Source: Pictodentalium vernedei (Eukaryota; Mollusca; Scaphopoda; Dentaliida; Dentaliidae). From it: DNA of 64,000 bases. The notes under the pieces are model-generated. The model searched no databases, was not told the origin of the DNA, and saw only the letters and a list, made by a program, of their open reading frames with translations. The translations under genes and the position numbers were made by a program. Numbering within the stretch: position 1 is the stretch's first letter; each line of letters opens with the position of its first letter. Of the stretch, positions 30,656-41,268 are shown in pieces. The DNA lies in assembly GCA_031216915.1 (NCBI GenBank), contig CM062296.1, positions 451,298,287 through 451,362,286 on the forward strand, in the 5' to 3' direction.

Positions 30656-33057
30656 TGTAACCAGTTCTTGTGTTGGGTCAAGTAACAACAAGTTGGTATA
30701 GAGTTTAACGTGGATTCAGTTTAATTATCACAAATCATCAAACCATCAACACAAATATTTCATCAAAAACCAAACTCTACAAATAAACAATAAAAACTTC
30801 TTAAAATATGTACAACCTGGATATTTCAGACTTCATCCTCATCATTTCAGTGATTTCCACACAAGAGGTGTAATTAACTTAGCTTGTTTCAAGGAGTCAT
30901 CATCTGATGTACATCACTGGAACAGGCTTAATGAGCTCATTCCAGTAGGGTACAGCAGGCAATGAACCCTTGACAATCACTGTTATGTAATCAACAGTGA
31001 GCTCATACCAAGAAAGTACAATCCGATGTCACACACTGGGACAAGCTCCATGAGCTCATTCCAGTAAGATACATCAGGCGATAGGCTCTTGGGATTAACC
31101 ACAGTCCAACTCAACATAACACACCACTAAAAGGTAGAAACTAGCATGCCACACCGGAGCGAGCCCATCAAGCTCATTTTGGTGAGGCACAACAGTTGAT
31201 GGACTATCAGTGCACAGGTGTAATACATTAAACCAAAAGCAAATGAAAAAAATGATGAGGCTATTATTCAATAAGAGTCGCTAATTATGACCAAGTTACT
31301 TCCCTTATGTAAGATTCAGTAAATTGTAATAAAACAATCCAAATGAAACAAATATGGTCCACCCATGCGTACACAACAGAACAACTTGAAGACCTAAATC
31401 TGACAAAAAGTCCCATTGGTGTACCCACGAGTAAATCACACGGCATACCAGATCTTTCCATCAAATCACAATCCAGGTAACATTTCTGCACAAATATGTA
31501 AGTCCTAAATGAGACATGGTGGATAATTAATCCACAGAAATAACAATCAACTATGAAGTGCAGACTGACTTAGAATCAAGCTATTGCTAAAATATACAAT
31601 TTGACTGATTGGAGTTCGATGTTACTTTCAGCATATATGGCTATACCCAAATACCAAAATAAATCCTAATTCAATAAAAGTGATTCAGCACAACTGACTC
31701 AATAGTTCACTGAAACTCGGTCAACGAATGACCTATAGCTTACCACTGCAGTGTAGTAATACTGCACTATTTAACAACAACAAATAGCGAAGTACCAATA
31801 TTTACATTATAAAACTAAGATGAAAATGGATGCATACCATCAGTGTGATAAGCTCTCCTCCTGTGTCTGTCTCTCTACATCATGGTACAGTCAAGTCCTA
31901 TTCTATGCTAGCACCTGAATATAATAAATGATAACACTAAGAGCTAGACTAAAATAACAATGGGAGAGTCAATAATTACACTGTCCTCAGTGGTATGTGC
32001 TCAATGTATTCTGCAAAGCAGAAAGCATTGAATCATGTACTCACTGATGACAATGCAATTGCAGATATAATTTCCAGCATCAACAGTGCTGTACGAAGCC
32101 AAAGTATTTCCATTTATGCCAGATTAATTAATAATTAATTATTATAACTAAATATTACTTAATTACTACTAACCGCAGAAAACTATCAAGTTACAATTTA
32201 GAATGCGGAACAAACTGACCTCACAATATCGCAGCTCGAAACAGGAATTATAATTATTTAATTTCATAACTTATTACTGATTATTCCAATTATTGTGGGT
32301 CCGGACACTGATTGCATGACCAGACCAGTGCTCCAGGCAGTGGAGCACTGAACGGATGAGGCAATCAATGCGGCTGAAGTTATAAATTACCAGTTAATAA
32401 ATAAATAAATAAATAGATAAATATTAAGATATATATATATATATATATATATAGCCAATGCAGTAATTTGACTGTATCTTGACTAAAGAACTCCTCAATC
32501 CTCCTTATTCCATATTATTTTATGTTCCTGACATTTTCCATGAATTACACAGAGTAGAACATTTAATACAATTTTATAATTTTATCAAAAAACACAGATT
32601 TCACAAAAATAGCACTGATCTCTCTGCACAAAACTGAGGGTATAATTTGAAAACCCTTGTCCAGTAAATTACCTGAACAGACAGGTGAGCAGTAAACGAA
32701 TCTGTCCAATGGTGTTACTTGGACAAATTTGACTGCCTAATAAGGTTATGTTAGTTGGTTGATTGGTGAACAGTGCATGAAGCTTGTCTGAGTTATATAT
32801 GGAGCAAACTAGATTGTAGGTCATTGAGGAAATCAATAACCTGTAACTGGACATTAGTGGCCAGAGGCTCAGCTACAATATAAACACACTAGGAGACATA
32901 TATATAAACCGTTTTCAATGGAAATTATGTTCCATTCTGCATCACAGTACTTCACTTAAAAACAAAACTAATTTCTGCTAGCTAAAAATAGTAATAAACA
33001 GTATGTACAGTTGAAATAAAAATATATTGCAACATCCCCAATTCTGATTCTGTCACA
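30656..33057 (-). repeat. 5' LTR of the Gypsy element (2,402 bp)
   Basis: This is the partner of 21635-24056. It drives transcription leftwards. No clear TATA box was assigned. Confidence 0.95.
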
Positions 33058-33170
33058 ACTGTAAATTTTAAAGCGTTTTTGGAAGGTGGCCTCGACGGGT
33101 GTCGATCCCGGGTCTACGACACCAAATCCCCACCATACCAACTGAGACAACGGCAACCCCATTGTCGCTG
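33058..33170 (-). mobile_element. tRNA-derived SINE head or tRNA-like sequence at the Gypsy junction
   Basis: On the minus strand 33162-33098 reads GTTGCCGTTGTCTCAGTTGGTA (A-box-like) followed about 30 bp later by GACCCGGGATCGACACCC (B-box-like). This is the pattern of a tRNA-derived Pol III promoter. The 33-bp flanking repeat of the Gypsy element (33058-33090) lies just downstream, so the retrotransposon sits in the body or tail of this SINE. A functional tRNA is unlikely: the cloverleaf is not closed. Confidence 0.5.
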
Positions 33171-33337
33171 GTATTTACTGAGCACATGACGGGCGACACA
33201 GTTTAATGAAAACGTCTCAGACAAATGCGTGTCATAACTTTATATGATAGGAAATTAGCCGAGGAGTAGCATGTGAAAGGATTATTACCCTTCAGAAGAG
33301 TAAGAAAACAGGTATGTTTGGAAGTCGCCAAAAGACA

Positions 33338-33708
33338 TGTTACAACCTGAAATGCAATACAACCACTAATGCAATAAATTTATTACATAAGTGGTTGCGT
33401 CGGACGGCAAACCTAACCACTAATACAATAAATGTATTGCATAAGTGGTTGCGTTGGATGGCATACCTAACCGCTAATGCAATAAATTTATTGCATAAGT
33501 GGTTGCGTTGGATGGCATACCTAACCGCTAATGCAATAAACTTAAAACATTAGCGGTTGCGTTGCAAGGAAAACTTAACTGCAAATGCAATAAATTTATT
33601 GCATTAGTGGTTGTATTACATTAGCGGTTGTAACAGCGATTACAACCGACTTTGCAATAAGTTTATTACATTTTGCGTCGTATTGCATTTTATGTTGTAA
33701 CACAGCTT
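33338..33708. mobile_element. TIR-bounded element made of 54-bp palindromic tandem units
   Basis: The outer inverted ends are TGTTACAACCTGAAATGCAATAC and its complement at 33685-33708. Inside, AACC(A/G)CTAATGCAATAAA recurs at 33361, 33415, 33469 and 33523 (54-bp period). Each unit is nearly palindromic (GCAATAAATTTATTGC with CACTTAT arms). Confidence 0.75.
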
Positions 33709-34079
33709 CCAGATACTCCTCCATACAATGGGCCAGAGTTCCACAATTTGTCTGCTGGGTAACTCTTTCTATTTAGCCCTGAGACCCTGATTCGGATTAA
33801 GGGCCACAGAGGGTGGATTTAGTAATGCTACCCTGCCGTGCAGCGCAGTATTACCAAATCCCCCGAGACATCTACAAATGCCAGTCTACTTATTTTTAGG
33901 CTTCCGTTAGCCTTACTAAAGTACATTACAGTACCTTGGCAGTGGTTTCTAGTGACGTTCTGGCTGCCTCTGTAATCACTGCCAGATCTAAGAATTACTT
34001 TTTAAAAAGGAGACAGAATATAAGTAGAATTCTCCAGACCTCAAAGGTCACATTCAAAATCTAAGACAAGAATGGATGA
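33709..34079. other. No gene seen; left part of a duplicated segment
   Basis: The stretch 33880-33980 (GTCTACTTATTTT, ACATTACAGTAC, GGCAGTG) resembles 35510-35590. This is the start of a partial tandem duplication. Confidence 0.4.
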
Positions 34080-34380
34080 ATTCTTTATTTAACTATATAC
34101 ATGTTACAAAGCTAAGATATAATGGTGCACAAATACTAACAATAGTATCTTGTTTTTTTACAATATAATAAATAACATACACATTGTAAGGAGGCAACAT
34201 GGCCAGATTGGCTGTCTTCCTGATGCCCCCTGGAGAGTAAAGTTGGAAAGAGAATGACGAAAAGGGGAAAATGAGGGGTCGTTTATGAGAGAGGTAGTAT
34301 AGGAGTTATAAAAGACGGGGAGAATTAAAAAAAAAAAAAGATCAACTGAACACTTTGCGAAAGTCAAGGCTGATTCTCAC
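34080..34380 (-). mobile_element. LINE family Y 3' end (copy 3)
   Basis: On the minus strand it has the box AGACAGCCAATCTGGCCAT (34199-34217), preceded by CCAGGGGGCATC. It then shows TTTGTGCA, TTGTAACATGTAT and AATAAAGAATTC, the same order as in 4735-5203. Confidence 0.6.
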
Positions 34381-34639
34381 TTTCTTCCTTGGAAGAACCA
34401 TTCACAACACGTGAAGAGAGAATCACCACTAAATCACCCACAGAGTGGAGATCACACCCATGCAAGAACTGCAGATTTGTGGTAAAGCATTATAAGCATT
34501 AGCAAGGCCCATCCGACGGCTGAACCTTGAGTTCAATCGGCTGGAACATTGCGTGTGTTTTTTGTCCGTGTGTACAGAATGTGGAAACTATACTTTGGGT
34601 GAAAACAATACCCCACAGGCGACCCAGCCACAACCCATC

Positions 34640-35912
34640 CTCCACGTACTGTTATCCCTGTCAATAGTTTTAGGTGTCTGGACTGTCTGTGGCATGCCAT
34701 ACAAGTTCTGTTGAAACCTTGTGTCTTCAGAACCCAACATTTTTGGGAATCTTAGATTTGACTGTTCTTGAAGAGGAGGCATTTACTTCTTAACCCAACG
34801 TAACGGCCAAAACCGGCCAGCGTTATTCTCAAAAATCGCCAATTAATTTTCATTATTTTCTGTCTCAAAAACATAGGTTATGACCCCTCATTGGAACGAG
34901 CGCGTCGAGCTCGTTCCAATGAGGGGTCACAACCTATGTTTTTAAGATAAAAAACCCGAAAAAAATTAGTTATTCAAGAATTTTTTTTTGGCAAGTGTTT
35001 TCTGCTTTTCATGTTAGGTAAAGGGTTACCACAAAAGTAGTTCACATAGACGCATCATTGTGACCTCTTATATAGTATTTTACGTTTTTGCTATAAGTGC
35101 ATTTTTCATCACAACACTACTTTTATACTTGAAAGATTTTTCCTCAAAATGGCCGTTTATATGGGTCTACAAGGATCTTACGGGCGGAACATCATATGTA
35201 TAATCTGGACAACAAAGAAAGAAAATCAGGGGCAAGGCAGACTAAAAGCCAGCCAGACGGACACGCAGAGAGAGGATAGGAGAGAGAGAGGAGAGAGGAG
35301 AGAGAGAGAGAGAGAGAGAGATTATTTTCAGTAAAAACTGTCTGATTGAGTGAAATGGGGTCTCTGGAGCTGGTTGGTATTGGGTAATTGTTGTAACAGG
35401 TGTTTTGGGTGTCTAGTAGCGACCTGAGATAAGTATATTCGTTTTAAATTTTTATTTAACTTCTCCATTTTTTGCATCCCCCCTCCCCCGGACCTCATTC
35501 TGTAGATGACAGTCTGCTTATTTTCAAACTTATAGTGGTCTTGCGGATGGACATTACAGTAACCAGGCAGTGATTTTCAATGACGTCCCGTCTATACCTG
35601 TGGCATGCCATGCAAATTCTGTTGGAAACTTGTGCCTACCGTACTCAATCTTCTGGGAGAATCCTAGCGTTGGTCGTGTTTGGGGGGCAGGGGAGGGGGC
35701 ATCTACTTCTTCACGAATAAGTATTTCATATAAGAGTATTATGGTGATCTCTTATATGGTATTTCAAGTTTCTGTCAATAAGTATATATTTCATCCTAAC
35801 ACATTGTGCTTGAAAGTTTTTTTCCTAAATATGGGTTTGCAAGGGTCTTACAGGTAGAACATCATATCTATAATTTTGCCACATAAGAAGGAACGCAAAA
35901 CAGACAGACAGA

Positions 35913-35966
<54 letters not shown>

Positions 35967-36060
35967 TTATTTTCAGTAAAAGCTGTCAGATTGAGGAAAG
36001 CGGAAGTCTCCCGAGCTGGTTGGTATTGGAGTAATTGTTATAACAGATGTAGCAATACGT
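34640..36060 (+). repeat. Partial tandem duplication, offset about 910 bp
   Basis: GGCATGCCATACAAGTTCTG (34694) and GGCATGCCATGCAAATTCTG (35602) start similar blocks. Both later show CTTACGGGCGGAACATCATAT or its variant, a (GA)n run (35280-35324; 35917-35964) and GATTATTTTCAGTAAAA. MITE B1 (34790-35029) lies only in the first unit, so it entered after the duplication or was lost from one unit. Confidence 0.65.
34790..35029 (+). mobile_element. TTAA hairpin MITE, family B (copy 1)
   Basis: It starts TTAACCCAACGTAACGGCC. The centre is a long palindrome (CCTCATTGGAACGAGC and its complement), and it ends ATGTTAGGTAAAGGGTTAC. The right TTAA is mutated to TTAC. Confidence 0.8.
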
Positions 36061-36751
36061 TCCAGGTCTGTCTCAGTTCTGAAACTGTGGATGTTTCCCA
36101 GTGTCTTTTTTACAAAGTTTACCGTTTGCACACCATGAATTTACAATGCCCAGACTCCTGTAAGCTTCTTGAAGTAGGGAATAATTCAGAGGAGTCACAT
36201 CCTATGAGATACACAAATTTGAGCCCTTCAGCACATTCCGTTTCGATATAACCTCGAGTTTTGGGCTCCGGGAAGTGAATGTCACTAGAATAGGCCTGCT
36301 GTTTCTATCTTTGCCTGTTGACCGCGAATTAACTCGGTGGGCAATGGAAACATCTGAAAGTGAAATGTTAGTTTTCACTCGACTATTTAGAGTGTCAGCA
36401 ACTGTTTTTGTACATTCTTCAGCTGTTTCTCGTGGAGATTCTGCTATACCGTAATACGGACCCCATCTTTACGAGTATATTGCTCTAAATCGCTTATAGC
36501 CTGTTTTGGGGGTTTCCATTTGCGACCTGAGGTAGGTATTTTCATCTTTTAAATTTTTATTTATCTTTTGGATTTTATCTTGCCAGTTTTCCAAGTCGAA
36601 CACACGACCTTCTAATACAGATATTTGCTTACTGAGGGATCTATTATTGCAGTTTTCATTTGTTCAATTTCCAGCTTACTTTTTCAGAAAATTCCCTGAC
36701 ATTTTTTGCTGTCTCTAAACTGAAACTATCTGGGCGGTTCACAATAGCTCA
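36061..36751. other. No gene seen
   Basis: Several short frames, none with a recognisable protein pattern. The ends are bounded by the tandem duplication and MITE B2. Confidence 0.4.
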
Positions 36752-36992
36752 GTACCCAACGTAATGGCCAAACCGGCCAGCGCTATTCACAAAATCGCCA
36801 ATTAATTTTCATTATTTTTTTCATTTTTTGTCTCAAAAACATAGTTTATGACCGCTCTTTGGAACGAGCTCGTTAAGCTCGTTCCACAGAGGGATCATAA
36901 CCTATGTTTTTGAGACAAAAAATGAAAAAAATTAGTTATTCAAGAATTTTGTTTGCAAGTGACGTCTGTTTTCGTGTTAGGTAAAGGGTTAA
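36752..36992 (+). mobile_element. TTAA hairpin MITE, family B (copy 2)
   Basis: It has the same order as copy 1: GTAATGGCC (mutated left end), ACATAGTTTATGACC, GGAACGAGCTCG palindrome, AAAGGGTTAA. Confidence 0.8.
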
Positions 36993-37204
36993 CTAGTTCA
37001 ACACGTCATACATAATTTTTAGCATAAAATAAAATATTAGGTTTGTTTTATTATCGGTCCTTAAAATCAGTTTCATAAATTGTATGGTTTGGGTCTGAAA
37101 AAGGATCGAGTTTTTTGCCGCTAAACGTAACGTTCATGGAACAATAATGGGATATTCAGCATATTATGTATAATGCATTATATATATTATATAATTATAT
37201 AATT

Positions 37205-37400
37205 CAAAACTACTTCGAAAAATCTAGAAAGATGGAGAAAATTCTGAACGACTGGTCATTTAGAAATCTCAGCCTAATTGGGAAAACTACCGCCATAAAA
37301 CGCTAGCTTTACCAGTATTGATGCAATGTCTATCAGTTCTTCCCAAACCACCTCATAATATGTTTTATCATATGACTATGACATTTTTACCCTAAATATC
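37205..37400 (+). pseudogene. Tx1/L1-like LINE reverse-transcriptase fragment, 5' piece
   Basis: It reads RKILNDWSFRNLSLIGKTTAIK and, in a shifted frame, LALPVLMQCLSVLPKP. This is the thumb-region signature of L1/Tx1-type reverse transcriptases. It is separated from its continuation at 38345 by inserted hairpins. Confidence 0.6.
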
Positions 37401-37658
37401 ACTACTGTTTGACGATGTTTTCCAAACTGTTGTATCACACCGGGTGAGATTTTTCCGGATCAAAAGTCCATATCACACTCTTACGGAAATCAAAAATCCA
37501 TATCACACTCTCACGGAAATATCCGAGAGTTTCCGTGAATAGTTTTCGTAACTAGGGAAGTCGTTGTTGTTTCGTCTGCTATTTTGTAACCGGCTTTTCA
37601 CCGCATATTAATTAAAATGGCAAATTTGGGTGAATTTGACATCGAAACAATGTCATAT

Positions 37659-37843
37659 GATAAACATATCATCATAACAGTGTGTTGATCCGTGTAGTCG
37701 CATCACGTCTCGTTGAGGTGGCCAGATTTTCGGATCACACGAGCTGCCTGCGGCAGCTCGTGTGATCCGAAAATCTGGCCACCTCAACGAGACGTGATAC
37801 TACGGCACGGATCAACACACTGTTACGATAATATCTATTTATC
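37659..37843. mobile_element. Palindromic MITE, family G
   Basis: The arms are nearly perfect over about 90 bp (GTGTGTTGATCCGTG, CACGTCTCGTTGAGG, TGGCCAGATTTTCGGATC, ACACGAGCTGCC) with almost no loop. The end sequence GATAAATAGA.ATTATC is shared with the palindrome at 47799. Confidence 0.85.
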
Positions 37844-38235
37844 ACACGCATGTTCTTTGAAATCCCCATCTACAGCAACATTGAACCATGCGGAAAATGA
37901 AAATCTGTAGGCACATAAAACACATTGGAACCCAGGGAACGAAATAGTAACACGGGTTCCCCTCGCAAATTTGGTTGGAGATAAAATTGCGTTCTTTTTG
38001 TTGATAATTGTGAAATGAATTACTGCATGTCCTTCTAATAATTGTTTCTATGGACGTGAAGGCGTGTAATAAATACAGAACGACACATGCGTGTGAATGG
38101 GTTAATCGATATGGCACTTGTGCCGTCGCGAAAGGGTAAAATTCGAGGCCTGTGGCCTCTCGTTCTATCCTTTCGCGCTGGCACTCGTTCCATATCGATT
38201 AACCCACTCACACACGCGTGTCGTTCAGTGTATAG
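37842..38235 (-). mobile_element. Compound hairpin repeat (families E and F), copy 2
   Basis: This is the inverted homologue of 15655-16085. It ends with the complete F palindrome (38080-38228), whose arms carry GTGTGAATGGGTTAATCG and CATATGGCAC-like words round a GGCCTGTGGCC centre. Confidence 0.7.
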
Positions 38236-38344
38236 ACGCAATGCAATCCACACTATCATCATTTATCGGCGGGTAAAGGTGAAAAGATAAAGCGTAAGGT
38301 TCTTATGAATCAAGGTGCTAATTGGGGAGGGGGGGGGGGGTAAG

Positions 38345-38930
38345 TTTCCTGACATTCGGTCTTACATTCATTCTCTAAAATATTTGGATTAAGAAACTGA
38401 TGGATCCCAACATAATATCACCCTGGAAATCTCTTATTTTAGATGACTTTGAACAATATGACAATCACAAAATTTAGTATCTACTCAAAGAATGGTTAAC
38501 AAAAGTCGGGGATTATGCAAACAGGTTTTGGAAAAACGTCCTTACATAATGGTCGTCATTAGATAACAAATCACCAACAGACTCCGAAGAAATTCATTCT
38601 CAACCAATCTTCTACAAGAGAAGTATCAAAATCAATAATGAACTTTTCTTCAATCAGACTTGGTGTGATAAAGGTATATTTTTTTGAATGGCCTCTTGGC
38701 GAGAGCGGAGGCTTCCTAACGTTCCGGCCGTTTTCCACAAAATATGATATCAAAACATCGTTCACTGTCTTCCAGGGCATAAACAAGGCGATCCCAGCGG
38801 AAAAAATTGAAAGAGGAAAAAAATTCGATTTTGTTCTGAACCCACTAATTGAGAAACTAAAAGAAACGAAATCGGCCAACAAAACATTTTATATACTATT
38901 CGGCAGTAGTATAGCACGTATGCATCGACC
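38345..38930 (+). pseudogene. Tx1/L1-like LINE reverse-transcriptase fragment, 3' piece
   Basis: It reads LKEWLTKVGDYANRFWKN, then IKINNELFFNQTW, and in a shifted frame FFEWPLGESGGFLTFRPFSTKYDI and GINKAIPAEKI. This order (new strand, G.F..F..F..KY, then L..AIP) is typical after the palm of L1/Tx1 LINEs. Several stops and frame changes show decay. Confidence 0.6.
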
Positions 38931-39586
38931 CTCATCACCCGTACTTTTGCCGGTGCAGCTGGTGATAAATTTCCATAGGAACCGGACTTTTGCCGGTACA
39001 ACGTTTCCCGGTGCAAAAGAACGGCTCCTTGCAGCAAGATCCAGCAAGTGGTGTAGCTAATGCATATATAGTATGCTATGGTATGTATAGTGATATATGT
39101 AAACACAGGGCTATGGGTATATAGTATGGGTAAGTGGTGGAAAGATGATGGGAAAGTTGGGTTTTCTTGAAAGTTTTTTTCCGCGAAACGGTTGTCGTTG
39201 CTATTAACGTTGTGACGTCATGATGCGCACGCGACGCCATAGAGACGTTGCCCACTGTTGTTGTCCACTATACAATCTGACACAATGTTGTTTGGGTCAG
39301 GGTACGGGGGGGGGGGTTCTCGTATGGGGTGGCGGTGATCCGGTAGTAGTGGTATGTATCCATGCAGGTATACTATTAGCTCTTGGGCCTTCAATTATCC
39401 TAATTTTCTAACGTTGTGGGTAAATTTAACATTAAGGGTATAGGAATTTCATATTAAAACTGAAATTTCTAAATGTTAATGAAGTTGTGTCATCGATGTG
39501 GGCATCATTTCAAAAGTTTCAGGCATTGTCCTATAGAGTAGATTAAAAATACAGAAGAATACTTTTTACGTCATTTCTCAATCAGC
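38931..39586. other. No gene seen
   Basis: It holds two short TTTTGCCGGT words (38945-39000), a CRE-containing GC-rich patch (39200-39245), a poly-G run (39307-39317) and no coding signal. Confidence 0.4.
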
Positions 39587-39825
39587 TTAACCCTTTGAAC
39601 TCTAGTGGTATCTTCTATGCCAGCTCAATGGCAGCAATTAGAAGAGTCCATATTTATTATTTGGGGTAGATCAAACAATATTTTCAACGTGCAGCCTGGG
39701 GGCTGCACTTTGAAAATACTGATTGGTCTACCTCACACATTTACTGAACAGCCATCGTATATAATGCCGTTATGACGTACCATGTTCCTGGCCGGGAAAG
39801 CGGCCGCTCGGGTTCAAAGAGTTAA
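39587..39825 (+). mobile_element. TTAA MITE, family A (intact copy)
   Basis: It starts TTAACCCTTTGAACTC and ends GGTTCAAAGAGTTAA. The inner palindrome is CAACGTGCAGCC...GGGCTGCAC. Confidence 0.8.
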
Positions 39826-40369
39826 ACATTTGACTATTAATCTCTTTCGAAACCCAGTTAAAAACAAGAAAATGGCGCTTTCACCGTCTTTTGATATTCT
39901 GTAATTTTTTCCGTTCATTATTTCAACAGAGCGTGCGTCGTAATATGTAACACACAGACACTGTACTTTCCATTAAAGTAAAAGTCTAGGACCTGAGATT
40001 TGATAATTGTATTCCTGGGAAGAATAAAAACTTGCAAATTACCCTAAAACAGATTTGCTAAACAAAGAGCCGAAGTGGGCAGTTACTTAGTTGCTCCTAA
40101 CTATCTTGCCATAAAACGGTAAGTTTCTTTTTTGTAACTTTTAATAACCGGCAACAAAATTCGACTCAGAGAGCTGTCTGTTGTATTCATTTATTGCAAA
40201 TAACAAAAGGAAACTTCGCTTTATTTTCTACTAGTGCCAAACGTGTTTTCTCACAATCACATGCTTATTAATTGGACCTTCCCCGCGAGTCTAATAATTT
40301 CGGGGGAGATAACTTTATGGAAAGTCGATTTTCACGACGAGATAAGTCAGGGATGATGACAGGCCTGTT
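39826..40369. other. No gene seen; last part of the PCS intron
   Basis: Apparently unique intron sequence leading to the acceptor at 40381. Confidence 0.4.
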
Positions 40370-40381
40370 TTTGTCTTTCAG

Positions 40382-41013
40382 GGCGACCCAGAGGATATGT
40401 CGTTGTGCGGAAGAAGACCAACGAACACAACCCACTTCCAATTCGATTAACGGGTGGTACAAATATGACATGCCACTCGAATCTCCCTCCGCACATGAAA
40501 GATTTTGTTACACGATGGAAGAAATGGCTAACAAGGAAGAACTCCTTAGACGCTGGGGAGAACGAGACAATACACATTGTAGTTGATCTGATTCTATCTC
40601 TTGAAGAGCACGTCAAAAATGAAAACCGTGATGACATCGGGTACCTAGAGATAATTCAGAAACAGCTCGGCTGTTTCACAGATGATGTTCTGAAACAGCT
40701 GGAGAGAACAGAAGTCTACAAGTATGCCAAATCACGTGACTTGGTCTCAAAAATATTTCCTATGAACATGACTGCGGAGATTGTGTGTGATACCTGTCGC
40801 AGAATAACCCTAACATCTCATCATTTTCTCACTGTATTTGTCCTTTCTTGGCCTTACAGTTTAAATACCCAATCACATACGAACGCGGTGGCGATAAATA
40901 CTAATGTGCAGAAAATTCTGTTATCCAATGGCAACGAATGTCTGCGTTTGGAGATGGAAGTTATTAGACGTGAGCTAATTAATATTTTACGTTTCAGAAT
41001 AATGGGGGACTGA
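40382..41013 (+). CDS. PCS: Phytochelatin synthase, C-terminal exon
   Basis: It follows the acceptor TTTGTCTTTCAG. Two bases complete the split Gly codon, then RPRGYVVVRKK continues the catalytic domain exactly where the first exon stopped. Further family blocks are LPPHMKDFVTRWKKWL and VLKQLERTEVYKYAKS. The rest holds a CDTC pair and varies between species, as is usual for the C-terminal metal-sensing part. TGA is at 41011-41013. A pyrimidine-rich stretch ending in TTACAG at 40859 looks like another acceptor, so a short extra intron between about 40785 and 40859 is possible. The sequence reads open through it, so I keep one exon. Confidence 0.88.
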
Positions 41014-41155
41014 GTGCAGTCTTTGGAGAAAATGAAATCTTCGGTACGTTTTCGTGATGGATTATTGTCAAGTCTCTCGGCGAGACAACTTGATTTATTC
41101 ATATTGTCGTTTGTCCTTAACCCCATTGTTCAACTCTAATGGCTAATGACTTGGC

Positions 41156-41161
41156 AATAAA
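41156..41161 (+). terminator. Poly(A) signal of phytochelatin synthase
   Basis: AATAAA lies 143 bp after the stop codon, followed by a T-rich stretch. Confidence 0.6.
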
Positions 41162-41268
41162 TGTCTTTGAATATCTGGTTTATTGTTTTATCTAAAAATA
41201 GCTTATAACCCTTCATAGGAACGAGCTCAACGAGATCTTTTCAATGTAAAGGGGTGGTATAACCTGCG

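Larger units (their letters stand above)
21635..33057 (-). mobile_element. Full-length Ty3/Gypsy LTR retrotransposon, antisense in the PCS intron
   Basis: The element is 11.4 kb with two LTRs of 2,422 and 2,402 bp (TG...CA ends on the minus strand). It has a primer-binding site 2 nt inside the 5' LTR, gag with a zinc knuckle, protease, RT, RNase H and integrase in Ty3/Gypsy order, and a G-rich purine tract at the 3' LTR. LTR differences are few and much of the length gap lies in an AT microsatellite, so the insertion is fairly recent. Gag and pol carry several frameshifts and TGA stops. Oriented against the host gene, it would not offer its sense poly(A) signal to the host transcript. Confidence 0.95.
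13732..40381 (+). other. 26.65-kb phase-1 intron of phytochelatin synthase, filled with transposons
   Basis: The donor GTAGGC is at 13732 and the acceptor TTTGTCTTTCAG ends at 40381. Both sides are phase 1, and the joined reading gives TTTGRPRGYVVVRKK across the junction, as expected for the family. Inside lie MITEs, Penelope and LINE pieces, a complete antisense Gypsy element and tandem palindromes. No alternative exon was recognised in it. Confidence 0.8.

Noticed and set aside
33098..33162. Functional tRNA gene
   Set aside because: A- and B-box-like words are present but the acceptor stem does not close and no terminator follows.
33340..33708. Regular 54-bp repeats as a CRISPR-like array
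   Set aside because: Units are contiguous palindromes without unique spacers, bounded by TIRs, in an animal genome.
35149..35334. Arg/Glu-rich protein
   Set aside because: A frame made by a (GA)n microsatellite in a tandemly duplicated non-coding segment.
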